NCBI GenBank assembly: GCA_900551975.1
Contig: URYA01000073.1
Span: forward strand, 1 to 7,679
Length of the DNA stretch: 7,679 bases
Source: an uncultured Collinsella sp.
GTDB taxonomy: Bacteria; Actinomycetota; Coriobacteriia; Coriobacteriales; Coriobacteriaceae
Reading direction: 5' to 3'
Positions 1 through 6,002 of this stretch are shown here, piece by piece (positions within the stretch are counted from its first letter, which is position 1; the number at the start of each line of letters is the position of its first letter). Below the pieces are notes generated by a model. The model saw only the letters and a program-made list of their open reading frames with translations. It ran no database searches and had not been told where the DNA came from. Both the position numbers and the translations under genes were made by a program.

Positions 1-783
1 AGCCAGCACGCTGCCCTGCAGTTTCTCGATATCTACCTCGAGCCAGGCCGGAACCTGCACTCGTTCGTTGGAAATGAGCGCGCTTTTGATGACCAGCATG
101 TCCTTGGCCTTGGGAGCCACGGCGACCAGGTCGCCGGGCTCAAGCTCGGTCGCGGCAACGCTTACCTCGGTGTCGCCGACGACCTTCTGCGCCTTGTCGG
201 GCACATCGAGCAGCGAGTTGATGAGCTCGTTTTCGCTCATGGCGCGGGTGTAGTCCTCGAGCAGCTCGCCCACGTTGAGTAGGAACATCGTCTGGCCCGC
301 GGTGTCGACGTCGCGTTTGACGAACGAGATGCCGATGGCCGAAGCGTCGAGCACGGGAACGGTCAGGCGCGGCCGCGCCAGCTCATGAAGGGCAGCGCGC
401 AAAAATGCCATATAACCGGCCACGACAAATACCGCACGCAGCGGCGTAGGCAAGAACCAGCGACGTGCGTAATGGGCACCGACGAGTGTCGCCAGGTCCA
501 TAACGAGTTTGTGCTTGCGCGGCTCGAGTTGCATCACGTAGCCCGACTTGGCATCGGCGATAGCTTGAGCATCGAGTGCGCCCAGGGCGTCGAGCACGCT
601 TGCGCGGCGCGGCTCGTCGTACTCCAGCGCCATCTGGCCAATGCGGCCATACACGCGCACCTTGTGCACGCCATCGATGTCGCCGCCAAGCTTAAGAAGT
701 GCATCGAGATCGCTCTCTGGCACAGGACCCGCCAATTGAAGACGGGTCCTGCCGGGGATCTCGCTAATAATCGAGAATCTCAT
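1..783 (-). CDS. P1B-type (heavy-metal) ATPase, N-terminal 261 codons, runs off the left edge
   Basis: Membrane ATPase of the P1B (metal-translocating) class. Only residues 1-261 are in the window, and the window edge falls on a codon boundary. Residues 1-75 form a degenerate HMA-like domain that opens with the PGRTRLQL motif and has no CxxC. Residues 108-133 are a hydrophobic segment, and residues 143-178 (DASAIGISF to NVGELLEDYTR) match the P1B helix leading into the A domain. PGDLV at 216-220 starts the actuator domain. Where the family has TGES/TGEP, residues 240-254 read ERVQVPAWLEVDIEK, so no TGE is visible. The phosphorylation DKTGT and the metal-site CPx motif would lie outside the window. 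The start is ATG 783-781, 18 bases after the stop of the PacL-like gene, with only a weak Shine-Dalgarno, so it probably shares that gene's transcript. Metal specificity cannot be told. The class is fairly sure; whether it is an active pump is open. Confidence 0.8.
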   Translation of the reverse strand, partial: MRFSIISEIPGRTRLQLAGPVPESDLDALLKLGGDIDGVHKVRVYGRIGQMALEYDEPRRASVLDALGALDAQAIADAKSGYVMQLEPRKHKLVMDLATLVGAHYARRWFLPTPLRAVFVVAGYMAFLRAALHELARPRLTVPVLDASAIGISFVKRDVDTAGQTMFLLNVGELLEDYTRAMSENELINSLLDVPDKAQKVVGDTEVSVAATELEPGDLVAVAPKAKDMLVIKSALISNERVQVPAWLEVDIEKLQGSVLA

Positions 784-801
784 AGTTTGTGCCTGGGAGC
801 G

Positions 802-1047
802 TTACTCAGCTGCCTCGTCAGCAGCGGCCTCGCTCTGGGTGATGTAAGCAGCCTCGGCAACCATGTCATCGACATTGGCCTTGGCCTGCTCGACCATGTC
901 CTGGTAGCCGTTCTTGATGCGCATGCCGCACGCGATACCCTGCACGCAGGCATTCTTGACCGGAGCGCTGGTAAGCAGCTTGATGCCGGCCGTGCCAAGC
1001 AGAAAACCGCCACCGACAAGCAGGGTATTGAACGTCGACTTCTTCAT
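802..1047 (-). CDS. Small membrane-anchored protein, DUF6110/PacL-like, partner of the P-type ATPase
   Basis: An 81-residue protein. A longer frame extends to 1107, but ATG at 1047 is chosen because AGGGAGAA sits about 5 bases upstream and the extension has no hydrophobic or conserved look. Residues 7-26 (NTLLVGGGFLLGTAGIKLLT) are a glycine-rich membrane segment. Then come APVKNACVQGIACGMR (28-43) and an amphipathic, probably helical stretch through AKANVDDMVAEA (56-67). The tail is short, acidic and alanine-rich. C34 and C40 are the only cysteines. I believe this is the family Pfam names DUF6110 (from memory). The layout also resembles mycobacterial PacL proteins (DUF1490), which are encoded just upstream of metal-efflux P-ATPases and assemble with them, but the His/Asp-rich metal-binding tail of PacL1 is absent. 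It is the first gene of a two-gene transcript with the ATPase. The proposed role, a scaffold or chaperone for the pump, is inferred from context and resemblance. Confidence 0.72.
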   Translation of the reverse strand: MKKSTFNTLLVGGGFLLGTAGIKLLTSAPVKNACVQGIACGMRIKNGYQDMVEQAKANVDDMVAEAAYITQSEAAADEAAE

Positions 1048-1131
1048 GTTGCTTCTCCCTTTTGCCGCATTGGACGCGGCACGGTGCCTCAGCACCCGAG
1101 TAAACAAGTTTGCTCGAGCACACTTTTGGAA

Positions 1132-1155
1132 AATAGTTTAGTTTATCTAACTATT
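1132..1155. promoter_or_regulatory. Candidate operator: inverted repeat over the -10 and spacer
   Basis: AATAGTT (1132-1138) and AACTATT (1149-1155) are perfect 7-base inverted arms around a 10-base centre. They cover the -10 and most of the spacer of the metal-transport promoter, where a bound repressor would block RNA polymerase. The inner TTTAGTTTATCTAAC part resembles DtxR/IdeR/MntR-type boxes (TTAGGTTAGCCTAACCTAA) with one base missing, which would fit metal control. A second AT-rich near-palindrome, AAAGGTTAACTTTTT, lies just upstream at 1165-1179. The regulator assignment is inference only. Confidence 0.4.
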
Positions 1156-1163
1156 AAGGTCAA
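1135..1163 (-). promoter_or_regulatory. sigma70-like promoter of the PacL-like/P-ATPase transcript
   Basis: Read on the minus strand, TTGACC (1163-1158) is followed after exactly 17 bases by TAAACT (1140-1135). The -35 matches TTGACA at five of six positions and the -10 matches TATAAT at four of six. This leaves a leader of roughly 80 bases before the ATG at 1047. No other gene lies between, so it should drive both the small protein and the ATPase. Confidence 0.55.
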
Positions 1164-1200
1164 CAAAGGTTAACTTTTTGGAAACTATGGGGGTGAACTC

Positions 1201-1233
1201 AATATGACAAAGGGACTGCCCCTTTGTCACATT
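1201..1233 (-). terminator. Hairpin terminator-like element ending the ABC transporter operon
   Basis: Arms AATATGACAAAGGG (1201-1214) and CCCTTTGTCACATT (1220-1233) pair over 14 positions around a 5-base loop. The single mismatch becomes a G-U pair in minus-strand RNA. The hairpin begins one base after the TAG stop of the downstream ABC gene. The minus strand continues as TATTGAGTTC with no real T-run, so it may act as an RNA 3'-end stabiliser or a dispersed intergenic repeat rather than a strong intrinsic terminator. From memory, GACAAAGGG/CCCTTTGTC hairpins recur in coriobacterial intergenic regions. Confidence 0.5.
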
Positions 1234-1234
1234 C

Positions 1235-2992
1235 CTACAGCTGCCAGTCCGCCGACTCCTTTTGCAGTGCGACCATACGGGCAAATTCTCCACCTGCTGC
1301 CTTGAGCTGCGCCGGAGCGCCCTGCTCGGCAACCACACCATCCTTGAGTACAACGATTTTGTCGGCATTTTCCACCGTACGCATACGGTGAGCAATAACG
1401 ATAACCGTCTTGCCCGCGAGCAGGCGGGAAAGCGCCTGCTGAACCACGGTCTCGTTTTCCGGGTCCACGCTGGCCGTTGCCTCGTCCAAAATCACGATGG
1501 GCGCATCTTTGAGCATGGCGCGGGCGATGGAGATACGCTGGCGCTCGCCACCGGACAGCTTGGATCCGTTCTCGCCGATCATGGTGTCGTAGCCCTGCGG
1601 CATGCGGTTCACGAACTCGTCGCAGTTGGCGGCACGCGCAGCCGCAAGCACTTCCTCATCGGTGGCATCACGACGCCCGAGGCGGATGTTCCCCATCACC
1701 GTGTCGTCAAAGAGCAGTACGTCTTGGAACACAATGGCGTAGTCGCGCAGGAGCACCTCGGGATCGACGGTCGCAACATCCACGCCACCCACGGTGACCG
1801 TGCCTTCGGTAGCATCCCAAAAGCGCGCGGCCAGGCGGCTCACCGTAGACTTACCGGAACCCGAAGGACCGACCAGTGCCGTAACTTCGCCTTCCTTGGC
1901 GGTAAAGCTCACATCGGTAAGAACTTTCTCGCCGGCGCGGCCGTCCTCGCCCGCACCATATCCAAATGCCACGTGATCGAACACCACATCGTGGCCCGCG
2001 GGCTCAAATTTCTCGCTGCCCCGCGCCACGGGCTCTTCCATGATGGAACGCATGCGCTTGGCAGACGACTCGGCGGCAAACAGCTCGGACATTAACATTA
2101 ACGCCTGGTCAAAAGGCGCATAGATGCGGCTCACCATAAGCAGGAAGGCAAACATCACCAAAAAGTCGACCTGCCCGGAGGCGACCATCGCGGCGCCCGT
2201 GACCAGCGTGGTGGCAATGCCCAGACGCAGGATGGCAAAGGCGGAGTTGACCAAAAGCCCGTTAGCGAGCTCGCCCTTGGTGGTCTCATGCTCCTCGGCA
2301 TCGATCACGGCGTTGAGCCCCTCAAGATAATGGGCCTCCTGGTTGGTGGCGCGGATCTCGCGAACGCAGTCGAGCGTCTCTTGAATAGCCTCGGTAACCT
2401 TGACCTTCTCGGCACGCACGCGATCGAACACCGGAGTCATGGGGCCGCGTGTTAGATACAGCACGGCAAAGGCCACGGGAACGCTCCAAAACGCCGCGAT
2501 CGCCAGCTGCCAGCAAAAGAACAGCGACGCCACGAACACAATGGCGCTTGCGATGATGGCACCCCAAAGCTCTCCCAGCACGTGGCTGTAGGCGTGCTCC
2601 ATGGCCTGGACGTCACCCATGATGGTCTCGGTTAAATCGGCCAGATCACGACGACCAAAAAACGACAGCGGCAGTTTGCGCAAGCGCTCGGCAATCTCCA
2701 TACGCTGCTTGCCGCACTCCTCGTAAAAGATGCAGTAGGTGTAGTAATACTGCTGCCAGTTAGAGGCAAAGAGCAACACAAAAAAGACCAGGAGGCCGCC
2801 CACGATCGGCAGGGCATCCGGCAGGTCAGCCCCGCTGGTGAGATGCTCGACAAAGCCGGCCATAACCAGGAATAAAAAGCCCATGCCGGCCATGGTAATG
2901 AGATTAGTGAGCGTGGTCCAGAAAATGCCGCGTTTTACGCCGGCGACGCCTTTATCGGATAGGAAATACTTCTTTTGGAATGAGGCGAACAT
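1235..2992 (-). CDS. ABC transporter half (permease fused to ATPase), YbtQ/IrtB-like subunit
   Basis: A 585-residue ABC protein with an N-terminal six-helix exporter-type domain and a C-terminal ATPase domain, the usual length for a half-transporter. Hydrophobic helices lie at about 27-48, 60-79, 141-160, 163-180, 247-270 and 276-292. The nucleotide domain has every key element: Walker A GPSGSGKS (375-382), Q-loop Q423, signature LSGGERQ (479-485), Walker B IVILDEA with catalytic E504, a DPENE D-loop region and H-loop H535. The start ATG (2992-2990) directly follows the TAA of the other half, with GGGAGG inside the upstream gene as Shine-Dalgarno, so translation is probably coupled. The two proteins should form a membrane heterodimer. 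LSGGERQR and ATASVDPENE are typical of the YbtPQ/IrtAB relatives, which import ferric siderophores, but drug or peptide exporters share this fold. The substrate is not shown by the sequence. Confidence 0.9.
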   Translation of the reverse strand: MFASFQKKYFLSDKGVAGVKRGIFWTTLTNLITMAGMGFLFLVMAGFVEHLTSGADLPDALPIVGGLLVFFVLLFASNWQQYYYTYCIFYEECGKQRMEIAERLRKLPLSFFGRRDLADLTETIMGDVQAMEHAYSHVLGELWGAIIASAIVFVASLFFCWQLAIAAFWSVPVAFAVLYLTRGPMTPVFDRVRAEKVKVTEAIQETLDCVREIRATNQEAHYLEGLNAVIDAEEHETTKGELANGLLVNSAFAILRLGIATTLVTGAAMVASGQVDFLVMFAFLLMVSRIYAPFDQALMLMSELFAAESSAKRMRSIMEEPVARGSEKFEPAGHDVVFDHVAFGYGAGEDGRAGEKVLTDVSFTAKEGEVTALVGPSGSGKSTVSRLAARFWDATEGTVTVGGVDVATVDPEVLLRDYAIVFQDVLLFDDTVMGNIRLGRRDATDEEVLAAARAANCDEFVNRMPQGYDTMIGENGSKLSGGERQRISIARAMLKDAPIVILDEATASVDPENETVVQQALSRLLAGKTVIVIAHRMRTVENADKIVVLKDGVVAEQGAPAQLKAAGGEFARMVALQKESADWQL

Positions 2993-4819
2993 TTAGGCCT
3001 CGCCTCCCTTCGTGACGACGGCATCCGCGGTCGCTGCAGTGATTTTCCAGCTCGCGGCCTGTTCGTATTCGGCCCACATCTTGGCATACAGACCCTCTTG
3101 GGACAGCAACTCGGCATGGGTACCCGACTCCTGCACGCTGCCCTGGTTGAGCACCACGATTTGGTCTGCGCCCACTACAGTCGAGAGTCGGTGCGCAATC
3201 ATAATGACCGTGCGACCCGCCGCCAGCTTGCTAAAGGCGCGCTGGATGAGCGCCTCGTTCTCGGGGTCGGCAAACGCCGTGGCCTCATCGAGCACCACGA
3301 TAGGCGCGTCTTTAAGGATCGCGCGGGCGAGTGCCACGCGCTGGACCTCGCCGCCCGAAAGATAAGCTCCGCCGGCACCGAGCATGGTATTGATACCCTG
3401 TGGGAGCTTGGCCACAATATCGTCGCACTGAGCTGCGGAGAGGGCCGCACGCACTTCGTCGTCAGTGGCCGTAGGCTTGGAGGCGCGCACGTTATCGGCA
3501 AGTGTTTGCCGGAACAGCTGGTTGGTCTGGAACACAAAGGCAACCTGGTCCATAAGCTCGTGCGGATCCATATCGCGAACGTCCACACCGCCTACGAGCA
3601 CTCGACCCGAGGAGACATCCCAAAAACGCGGGATCAGGCTTGCGCAGGTTGACTTACCGCCACCCGAGGGACCCACCAGGGCGAGGGTGCTACCAGCGGG
3701 AACGCTGAAACTCACATGGCTAACGGCAGGTGCTTCGGCACCCTCGTACGTAAAGCTCACGTCCTCAAATCGCACGTCGCCGCCGGCAGGATGCTTGGGT
3801 TGCGCGGGCACGGAGAGCCGCTTGGAATCCATGACGCTTCGAATACGAGCCAGCGAATCGGCACTCATCTGAGAGGCCTCGCCCACAAACATGAGCTTGG
3901 TCATGGCCGTCGGCACCACGGCCGAAAATATCGCGTAAAACGTGAAGTTGGCCATAAAATGCGCGAAGTCCGTCTCGCCCGGCGCCAACAGCAACGCCAC
4001 GGGCAACAGGAATGCCACAAGACCATTGAGCGCGGTAAGGTTGAGTACCTGCGGACCTCGACAGAACGTGCCCGAATAGTTTTGTGCCATGTCGGCGTAT
4101 TCGGCGATCGCATCGTGGAAAGCCTTAAAGGAGTAGACCGTCTGCTGAAACACCTTGACCACGGGGATGCCGCGTACGTATTCGGTGCCGGTCTTGTTCA
4201 TCTTGACCAGCGCTCCCATGTAGGCCTTCATAAACTCGCCGCCCTTGCCGCCCATCATGGCGGCCATGGCGCCAAACGAAATGGCCACCGAGATGAGGCA
4301 TGCCGCGCCCAAGCGCCAATCGAGGGCGAAAAGCAGCACGAGCAAGCCCACGACCATGGCGACGGCGCCTGCGATATCGGGCAGCATGTGTGCGAGCAAA
4401 GTCTCGGTGGAGGCGGCGCACCCGTCTACAATGCGGCGCAGCTCGCCGGTGGCATGCGTGTCGAAGTAGCCGAGCGGCAGCTTAAGCAGGTGCTCGCTCG
4501 TAGTCTTGCGGATATTGGACGCGCAGCGAAACGCGGACAGATGCGTGCACATGAGCCCCACGAAATAAGCTACGATGCTTGCCAGCGCAAACCCCACGGC
4601 CCACCAACCGTACATCGCGATGTTAGTGGCTTCGCTCCAGTTGGGCGCCACGGCGATCAGGTCGCGCGCGACAAGCCAAATGCACACGTACGGGCCAAAG
4701 CTCAGCAGCTGCGAGAGCGCCGAGAGCGCCATGCCCAAATACGTTAGGAATTTGCGGTCGCCGGCATACGCGAGCAGCTCGCCGATGCCTCCACCTTCCC
4801 TTTTTGATTCCTTTGCCAT
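2993..4819 (-). CDS. ABC transporter half (permease fused to ATPase), YbtP/IrtA-like subunit
   Basis: A 608-residue ABC half-transporter and the first gene of the operon. An in-frame ATG exists at 4882, but ATG 4819 is preferred: AAAGGA lies six bases upstream, the extra 21 residues are not hydrophobic, and the longer start would lie inside the divergent promoter region. Helices lie at about 27-50, 68-92, 146-166, 170-189, 262-279 and 288-310. The ATPase domain has Walker A GPSGGGKS (383-390), Q431, signature LSGGEVQ (487-493), Walker B VVLDEA with E512, D-loop FADPENE and H543, so both halves look catalytically complete. THATGELRRIVDG (121-133) with LLAHMLPD, and LSGGEVQR with ATAFADPENE, are hallmarks of the YbtP/IrtA-like group. 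Unlike mycobacterial IrtA it has no N-terminal siderophore-interacting FAD domain. A divergent AraC-family gene adjoins it, as ybtA adjoins ybtPQ. Membrane transport is sure; siderophore or metal-chelate uptake is a hypothesis. Confidence 0.9.
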   Translation of the reverse strand: MAKESKREGGGIGELLAYAGDRKFLTYLGMALSALSQLLSFGPYVCIWLVARDLIAVAPNWSEATNIAMYGWWAVGFALASIVAYFVGLMCTHLSAFRCASNIRKTTSEHLLKLPLGYFDTHATGELRRIVDGCAASTETLLAHMLPDIAGAVAMVVGLLVLLFALDWRLGAACLISVAISFGAMAAMMGGKGGEFMKAYMGALVKMNKTGTEYVRGIPVVKVFQQTVYSFKAFHDAIAEYADMAQNYSGTFCRGPQVLNLTALNGLVAFLLPVALLLAPGETDFAHFMANFTFYAIFSAVVPTAMTKLMFVGEASQMSADSLARIRSVMDSKRLSVPAQPKHPAGGDVRFEDVSFTYEGAEAPAVSHVSFSVPAGSTLALVGPSGGGKSTCASLIPRFWDVSSGRVLVGGVDVRDMDPHELMDQVAFVFQTNQLFRQTLADNVRASKPTATDDEVRAALSAAQCDDIVAKLPQGINTMLGAGGAYLSGGEVQRVALARAILKDAPIVVLDEATAFADPENEALIQRAFSKLAAGRTVIMIAHRLSTVVGADQIVVLNQGSVQESGTHAELLSQEGLYAKMWAEYEQAASWKITAATADAVVTKGGEA

Positions 4820-4838
4820 GAGATTCCTTTCTAACGGC

Positions 4839-4867
4839 TTGAGAGTTAACCGTAATGAACTTATCAT
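4839..4867 (+). promoter_or_regulatory. sigma70-like promoter of the AraC-family regulator
   Basis: TTGAGA (4839-4844) and TATCAT (4862-4867) are separated by exactly 17 bases. Each hexamer matches consensus at five of six positions. Transcription would begin near 4874, giving a leader of about 60 bases before the TTG start. The -10 sits inside the inverted repeat AATGA-ACTTA-TCATT (4854-4868). Confidence 0.6.
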
Positions 4868-4868
4868 T
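4854..4868. promoter_or_regulatory. Inverted repeat resembling an iron box, over the regulator's -10
   Basis: AATGA (4854-4858) and TCATT (4864-4868) are inverted around ACTTA. On the minus strand it reads AATGATAAGTTCATT, close to the AATGATAATCATT core of Fur-type iron boxes but two bases longer. It overlaps the -10 of the regulator promoter. The resemblance is suggestive because the neighbouring transporter belongs to a siderophore-associated group, but short AT-rich repeats of this quality also arise by chance. Confidence 0.25.
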
Positions 4869-4872
4869 GCTG

Positions 4873-4890
4873 TGTTAGCCATGGCTCACA
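4873..4890. promoter_or_regulatory. 18-bp dyad in the divergent control region, candidate operator
   Basis: TGTTAGCCATGGCTCACA is symmetric at eight of nine base pairs, with a perfect 10-base core AGCCATGGCT. It starts at the predicted transcription start of the regulator and lies 54 bases upstream of the first ABC gene, where it could serve both directions. AraC-type proteins more often bind direct repeats, so this may be the site of another factor. No convincing minus-strand promoter for the ABC operon was found. The best candidate, TTGTGA-17-AATGAT, is weak and would overlap this dyad, which fits activator-dependent expression. Confidence 0.35.
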
Positions 4891-4933
4891 ATCAAGCCAG
4901 GCGTGGACGTTTCTGCAAAGGAAAGGAACGCTT

Positions 4934-5938
4934 TTGCAAATACGGCGGGCAGCGACCGACATAACCGAGCTCTACGCACCGCAATTTGAGCAGTTTGGCC
5001 TGGAGCTTACCGGCAAGGGCGCCGTCTTTACCGGCGAGGTGGCAAACGACCGGGCGCACGGCCGCGCATGGATTATGCCTCTCTCCCCTGCCTGCATCGT
5101 CATGGAGCATTTCATCACCCCGACGCACGATATGTACCTGGCCGAATACACACCCGAGCCATACGCCTGCGTGAGCGAAGTCAGCGCGCCCACACTTACA
5201 TGCATGCCCGAGGCTGGCATAACGCCCGCGAACCTCAAACCATTGCATGGACCGTGGCCAAACAATGCCGTTTGCAGCTTTATCCAAGATAGCTGTGGCG
5301 AAGAATTAAGCCCGCTGTTTGCGGGGGAGCTTTATCACTCGCGCTCGGTGCTCTTTTTGCCTGGATATTTTGACGAACTGGAGCACCGCTATCCCACCGA
5401 GTTCGCGGGAATCTTTGAGGCGTTTGCCGAGCCATGGCACGAGGAGGCGACGTCTGCCATCTGCCACACGCTGCGCCGGATTAACGAGGACCGCGCCCGC
5501 ACCGTAGGCGGACACGTCTATATGCAGGGCATCGTGGAGACCATGGTCGCGGAGCTCGCCTGTTCGTGCGCGGCCCACAAGCAGGCGCGGCAGGCGGCAG
5601 ACACACGCGTCAGCATAACCATTGCCGAAGAAGCAACGGCAATGATTGAGCGCGCGCTCGACAAAGGCAGGCGTGTGGGCATCAACGAGGTGGCCGAGAG
5701 GCTCTACACAAGCCGCTCCAAACTATGCGCCACCTTTAAGGCCCAAACTGGCGAGTCCCTGGGCGCCTACATTCGCAGACGCCGTATGGAGCGAGCACAG
5801 GACCTTTTGGCCGATAGCGCGCTCACGATAGCGCAGGTAGCAGAGCGCCTAGGCTACCCTCAGCAGGCCGCCTTCACCCAAGCCTTCAAACAATACACCG
5901 GCATGACACCCACGGCTTGGCGAAGCAAGCATCGCTAA
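4934..5938 (+). CDS. AraC/XylS-family transcriptional regulator, YbtA/PchR-like setting
   Basis: A 334-residue DNA-binding regulator. The C-terminal ~105 residues are a typical AraC domain: helix-turn-helix 1 at about 249-272 (INEVAERLYTSRSKLCATFK), the linking helix with RRRRMERAQDLLADS, and helix-turn-helix 2 at about 298-321 (TIAQVAERLGYPQQAAFTQA) ending in GMTPTAWR. The N-terminal ~225 residues are the presumed effector-binding part; I do not recognise a named fold there, though it is rich in histidine, cysteine and aromatic residues. The start is TTG 4934, supported by AAAGGA six bases upstream (4922-4927); no in-frame ATG precedes it. The gene is divergent from the ABC pair with about 114 bases between the starts, so it most likely activates the transporter and may control itself. 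In YbtA and PchR the effector is a siderophore; here it is unknown. Confidence 0.88.
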   Translation: MQIRRAATDITELYAPQFEQFGLELTGKGAVFTGEVANDRAHGRAWIMPLSPACIVMEHFITPTHDMYLAEYTPEPYACVSEVSAPTLTCMPEAGITPANLKPLHGPWPNNAVCSFIQDSCGEELSPLFAGELYHSRSVLFLPGYFDELEHRYPTEFAGIFEAFAEPWHEEATSAICHTLRRINEDRARTVGGHVYMQGIVETMVAELACSCAAHKQARQAADTRVSITIAEEATAMIERALDKGRRVGINEVAERLYTSRSKLCATFKAQTGESLGAYIRRRRMERAQDLLADSALTIAQVAERLGYPQQAAFTQAFKQYTGMTPTAWRSKHR

Positions 5939-5945
5939 GACCCAA

Positions 5946-5966
5946 GCTCCCTGGCCGTAACGGAGC
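5946..5966. terminator. Weak hairpin between the convergent regulator and ATPase genes
   Basis: GCTCC (5946-5950) and GGAGC (5962-5966) flank an 11-base loop, eight bases after the regulator's stop and followed by GATTAATTA. The stem is only 5 bp and there is no clean T-run. It is the only hairpin seen in the 64 bases between the two convergent genes, so termination here may be Rho-dependent. Confidence 0.2.
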
Positions 5967-6002
5967 GATTAATTAGCCGCCGCCCGTCAGCTCACCCAGG
6001 AT

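Noticed and set aside
1048..1107. Twenty-residue extension of the PacL-like protein
   Set aside because: The added residues are basic and unstructured, and the AGGGAGAA site points to the ATG at 1047.
385..1173. Plus-strand open frame of 262 codons
   Set aside because: It lies antisense to the P-type ATPase and PacL-like genes, runs through their promoter, and its translation is His/Arg-rich with no domain; it is a shadow of the GC-rich opposite strand.
1262..2095. Plus-strand open frame of 277 codons
   Set aside because: Antisense to the complete ATPase domain of an intact ABC gene, with no Shine-Dalgarno or recognisable motif.
3716..4747. Plus-strand open frame of 343 codons
   Set aside because: Antisense to an intact ABC gene; the protein is dominated by His, Arg, Gly and Gln, as expected from reverse-frame translation.
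4820..4882. N-terminal extension of the first ABC gene to an ATG at 4882
   Set aside because: The ATG at 4819 has a proper AAAGGA site, while the 4882 ATG lies in the middle of the 18-bp dyad and the divergent promoter region and has no Shine-Dalgarno.
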